Assembly (NCBI RefSeq): GCF_020080835.1
Contig: NC_058158.1
Location: 1,364,001 to 1,428,000 of the forward strand
Origin: Cotesia glomerata
Taxonomy: Eukaryota; Arthropoda; Insecta; Hymenoptera; Braconidae
DNA length: 64,000 bases
Direction: 5' to 3'
The position numbers and the translations under genes were made by a program. This document shows, piece by piece, positions 48,994 to 54,900 of this stretch; the first letter of the stretch is position 1, and every line of letters begins with the position of its first letter. The notes below the pieces were generated by a model, which saw only the letters and a list, made by a program, of their open reading frames with translations, was not told the DNA's origin and ran no database searches.

Positions 48994-51900
48994 AATTGAT
49001 GTGGGTACTCAAATGAAAGCTCTTGATGAGTGTAACATCAGAATGAGCTTATATCTTAAAAAATGTCAATAATTAAGAACTGACTTCGCTATTTTGTCAA
49101 CTAATGATATTTTTGAAGATATAAGCTCATTCCGATGTTACACTCATCAAGAGCTTTCATTCAAGTACCCACATGCATTTTTATATATTTTTCATAAATA
49201 CATATATATAATATATATAAATATATGAAAAATTGATGTGGGTACTCAAATGAAAGCTCTTGATGAGTGTAACATCAGGAAGAGCTTATATCTTAAAAAA
49301 CGTCAATAGTTAAAAAAGTACAGTGCAATTTAACAAAAGTCATTATTTAATAAAGCAAAATTTTATTTATTTATAGTTCACTACGGCAGTCACATAGTGA
49401 CTGAAAGGTTGCTAGTAAGAAACTAATTTATTGAGAGTTTTAAAGCTCTTGTACTGTCTCTTATTTTTTAAATGCGGGGATTCAAATTTGAAAATTCTAA
49501 ATTTCTAAAGAAGAAATAAACTAATCAACTTTTTTACTCCTGTAAACCTTATAGGGATTGTGAAAAAAATTCTTAAGAAATTCTCGATACCAATAAAAAA
49601 AATAGATCCTGATTTTTATACGTTGAGTATTAGAGCGCGCGTGTACAGCGCGCAATTTAAATTTCTAATAAATGTATAAATTTCATAATAATTCCTCAAA
49701 ATGAGTCCGAAGTAGAAAGTCTTCAAGTTGTGGATGTTATTACTCGAATAAAATCGATTATTAACCCCCTAGTAGTTTTAGAGCAGAGAAAAGTCAGCTA
49801 ACCTGAAATTAATCTCACAATCAGTGACTTTCAGGCTGAACAATCTGATGGGGAAAAATGTCGCGTGACAGTGGGCGAAATATAAACACCCGTCGATAAC
49901 ACTTGGGGTTCGTGTCTCTATCATTTTAAGGTAACCTTTTATTTTTTATTTTATTTTAAATTCTTGTTACTTCGATAAATTTTTTTTTTTTAATTGAAGC
50001 AGAAAAAATAAAACAATAATTGAACAAGTGAAATAGAAAGTTGTACTCACTGGTGGGAGGAACGAACGCGAACAAGACCTTCCAGAAGATAGTGAGTGAG
50101 TGCATGAGATAGTCCGCAGTAGATGGGGTTGAAACTCTACCCTCGGCGTCGGCTTCGGCGTCGTCGTCGTCGTCTCCCCCGCTGACTGTAAGTGCTTCCG
50201 TAAATTGTTCCTTCCACGAGCTCGTACCTGTTTTTTTTAACAAAAGGAAAATCATTTATTAGAGAGTATTCACGACATATACATTTCCCTTATATATTGC
50301 TGTAGTTTATCGATATAAAACACTCCCTTAAGTATATTTCAGTTTGAATGCACTCCGATTCGAATTCGAATGAGTTTTATTTTTTTTAATTTTTTTCTCC
50401 AACCCTTAGAGCTTCGCCGGTCTTGATTACTTCTAACACGTGATAGAGAATTCAGTAAAAAGGGAAAATCGATAACGAATGGAAAGCAGAAAAAAGTACA
50501 GTCCCTTTAATTTATTTTTTTTTTTTTATTTTTTATCGCACATTTACGCTGTGGCTTGGCTTTTTTATTTCTTTCGCTAATAGAGAGAGAGAAAAAAAAG
50601 ACATAAAAGTTAACCTAAGAACACCACGTCTATAAAGCCAACTTTGAAATGTGATGGTATCGATCGGTGTGTATAAACAACGTGTGTGTTTTAGTCACGC
50701 AAGAATTGGCCATCCTGTCAAACGTTTTTACGAGTTTGCGAAATGCTCAGAACTCGAATAGAGTTAGAGGTGCAGCTGCACCAGATCGTTGCTGCTTTAT
50801 GATTATGTTTTGTTAATGTTTATCAATAATGGTATCTGCATATTAAATACGTAATTCACGGAAAAATATCTACACGGAAAAAAGTAAACTGTAATAAATA
50901 ATAGTCGATTTATAATAAGTAATGATCAACTGCTAAAAATTACCATTTCAAACAGTAAAATCGTGATTTTACTATTCACTTTATAATATTTACTATTTAA
51001 ACGTTACAATTTACTCTTTACATGGAAGAAAATACTATTTCAAACAGTAATATTCATTATGTAAATGTTTAAAATGTTAAAGTGTAATAATTAAGAATTT
51101 TGACTTTGATATTTATCATTTTGTACCTAAAAATGATCTTATGATATGTAAAAAGTATAAAATAAATTAGTAAATTTCTAATACAAACAACGTCAATATT
51201 TACAAAGTAAAATGGTAAATTTTAAACGCAACGCTAAAAATCAAACTGTAATTATTGATTTGCTTGGACTGGTAAAATGTATATTTTAAAAGTATAATTT
51301 TTACTGTTTCAAATGTTAAATTCTCCCAGAGTGAGACGCCCTTCTCTTTCATCTGAGTTCCCCTTCTCCTCATAATATGGACTATACATTGAAATGGCAA
51401 TTTTTACTGTTTGAAACTGTAATTTTTCAAGTTGAAAGAGTCGTTATTTACTATAGTGACAGCTACTAATCACTTATTTTGGATATTGAATTATAAATTG
51501 TGGCTTTTACACTTTCTACATTAAGTTCTGTAATATTTATATTTTTGCCACCCCGATGCCCGCTTTACTGTTTGAAACCATAAAAATTAACCGAAATCCG
51601 AGTGAATTTTACAGTTTACTTTTTTCCGTGTACAATTTATTCTTTACATGGAAGAAATTACTATTTCAAACAGTAATATTCGCTATGTAAATGTTTAAAA
51701 TGTTAAAGTATAATAATTAAGAATTTTGACTTTGATATTTATCATTTTGTACCTAAAAAATGATCTTATGATATGTAAAAAGTATAAAATAAAGTTAGTA
51801 AATTTCTAATACAAACAACGTCAATAATTACAAAGTAAAATGGTAAATTTTAAACGCAACGCTAAAAATCAAACTGTAATTATTGACTTGCTTGGACTGG

Positions 51901-54900
51901 TAAAATGTATATTTTAAAAGTATAATTTTTACTGTTTCAAATGTTAAATTCTCCCAGAGTGAGACCCCCTTCTCTTTCATCTGAGTTCCCCTTCTCCTCA
52001 TAATATCGACTATATATTGAAATGGCAATTTTTACTGTTTGAAACTGTAATTTTTTAAGATGAAAGAGTCGTTATTTACTATAGTGACAGCTACTAATCA
52101 CTTATTTTGGATATTGAATTATATAATTTTGGCTTTTATACTTTCTACATTAAGTTCTGTAATATTTATATTTTTGCCACCCCGATGTCCGCTTTACTGT
52201 TTGAAACTATAAAAATTAACCGGAATCCGAGTGAATATTACAGTTTAATTTTTTCCGTGTATATCTATTTCTGCCGAAAAATTTATATGAACTATTTTTT
52301 ACATTTTTATCTTTATTTTTTTCATATATTTTTGATATATCTACACTGATAAAAAAATTAACTTGACTTAAGGGCCAAAATCTTGAACCAAGAATACCAT
52401 TTTGAAGAAAATGATTTTTTTGAGTCAAGAAATTATTCTTGATCCTTTATAATAAAACAGATGAATTGAAAATAAGTGTAAAGTAAACTGAGTATCGAAT
52501 TATCGCAAAAATATGGTCCCCGATTCTTATTGATTAAAAAATTAAAGCGCGCAATTTAAATTCCTAGTTTAAGTAAATTTTTCTTGTCTCAAGAATTTAT
52601 TCTTTTGGCTCAAGAAAATCATTTTCTTCAAAATGGTATTCTTGGTTCAAGATTTTGACTCTTGAGTTAAGTTAATTTTTTTATCAGTGTAAACACATAA
52701 AAAAAAATTGAATTGTTACTATCAAAAATAAGCAAAAACTAATTTTTGAAGATTTTCCTATTTTTAACTCTTTTTACCATCACATGTTTTAAATTTATTT
52801 TTTTAATTATGCAAAATATTAAATGCATGTTAGTTTTCTTCATTTTTTGAATTTTTATTTAAATCAGAAACTGTATTTTTTAATAAAATTTTTGACTATT
52901 TGTTCGATCTAGATGTATATATAGAGTTTATAAATTTTTATAAGATTGTAAAGAGAAATCAAAATCACAAGTATTTTATATAATTGTAATTAGAGTGCTT
53001 ATAGTACACAGAAAGAAAGGTTCACTTGAGCCAAGAAAATATTTTTCTTCATAATTATTTACTTGGGCGAAAAAAAAATTTTTTTTGACACAAGAAATTT
53101 CACTTATTCCAACAAATCAATTCTCTTGCTTCAAGAAATACGTTTCTTGATCCAAGAAAATTTATTTAAGTCAAGAAAATTTTCTTGTTTTGAGAAAATT
53201 TCTCTCTTGCTCCAAAAAATTAAGTTCTTGACAGAAGTAAATTTTCTTGTCTTGAGAAAATTTTTCTCTTGCTCCAAAAAATTAAATATCTTGATAGTAA
53301 ATTTTCATTAATATTTCTATTGACTAACATGTCAAATGGGAAGATCAAATAATATTGAATCATTTTTTTTCATTTAATATGCATAATTGCGCGCTAAAAT
53401 AATCTAAAATGGGTATCAAATATTCAAGAGAAAAATTTTCTCAAGATGAGAAAATTTTTTTCTCAGCTGAAGTAGGTGGCGCTGCTTCCCTAAAGTATCT
53501 AAAAATCTTGATCAAATATAAAAATTTCTTGTATCAAGTATTAATGATAATTTGAATTAAGAAAAAATTACTTCCACCAAGAATAGAATTTCAAGAAAAA
53601 TTTTTACTTCGGCCAAGACAACTTTGGTCTTCCTTCGGGCGACCGAAAATTTACTTGAGCCAAGAATTTTGTTCTCCAGTCAAGAAATCTTTCTTTCTGT
53701 GTAGCTGTAAAATTGTTGTTATTAATATTTTTAAATTTGTAATTAATTGTATTTTTCATTTTTACTTGCCATTTTGCCAGCAGGCTTTAGCATAAATAAA
53801 CAAATAATCTAATCTAATATTTTTTGTAAAATGTAATTTTATTGTAATAAATTAAATTATAATTTTATTAAATTTTCCAAGTTGGCTTGTTTTAAGTTAC
53901 TGATAAGTTACTCATATAAGTTATTGTATCGCATCTTATTATACTGTTTCTGCTTTATTACTCAATTACATTTTTAGTTATTACTCATTAATTATACTTA
54001 GACATTGTACAATTTGCCATTTGGCTAAGTCTTGGCATATAAGTCCAATAAATAAATAAATAAAATAAAACAAAAACTGTGATTATTCTTTAGATTTATT
54101 CAACTAGCCAATTTTAAAATTTTTTAGATTCTTAATTATTTTTTTTTTATGAAATTGTTGATTTAAAGTCATAAAAAAAATAACAGTACAAAAAAAATCA
54201 GATAAAAAAATTTTGCAATTGCTGTATTTTAAAATTAAGCAGCTGTTTTGTGAAACGTAAAAATTCTAAAGATATAATTTCTTCTTAATGTTCTTAAAAA
54301 ATTTTTTCTTGCTCTCCTAGCCGAAAGTACGCTCTTCCTGGCAGCAATTTACTCCAGGAAGAGCAACTTTTATGGCCTGCTCTAACGCATGCGCGCTACG
54401 CATATTTTCTGGCTCGGCAGCACAGAACCTCGCTTTCTTTCGTATTTTCGTGGCGCGACCGGCCTATACAGCGAGTTTCAACTGTATATATATAACAGTC
54501 ACAACATCGTCTGTATGTAACATGTCAGCGCATAAACTAACCAAAAAATGTCAAAAAAATAAAAATAATTTTTAACTAGATCATTGTTAATGAACTATTT
54601 AATAATAATACTGCACAAATAATTTATATAAAAAGTTTAAAAAATAAAACATAATAGTTTTGTGAATTTTATTTGCTTTTTTTTATATTTTGATAGTTAG
54701 TAAAGCAATGTTTATAAAACGATCCATGTACTCTACAAACTTGTAATAATTTAATTTCAATCTTTCTTAGCCGTCGATTACTAATTAGAAACTAATTTTT
54801 AATCAACTTAAAAAAATAAATTCTGTAATTAGAATGAGTTTAAATATTTGTGACAAATTCTGTGCATGATATCACTCTTAATCAGAGCATTTGTTAGTAA

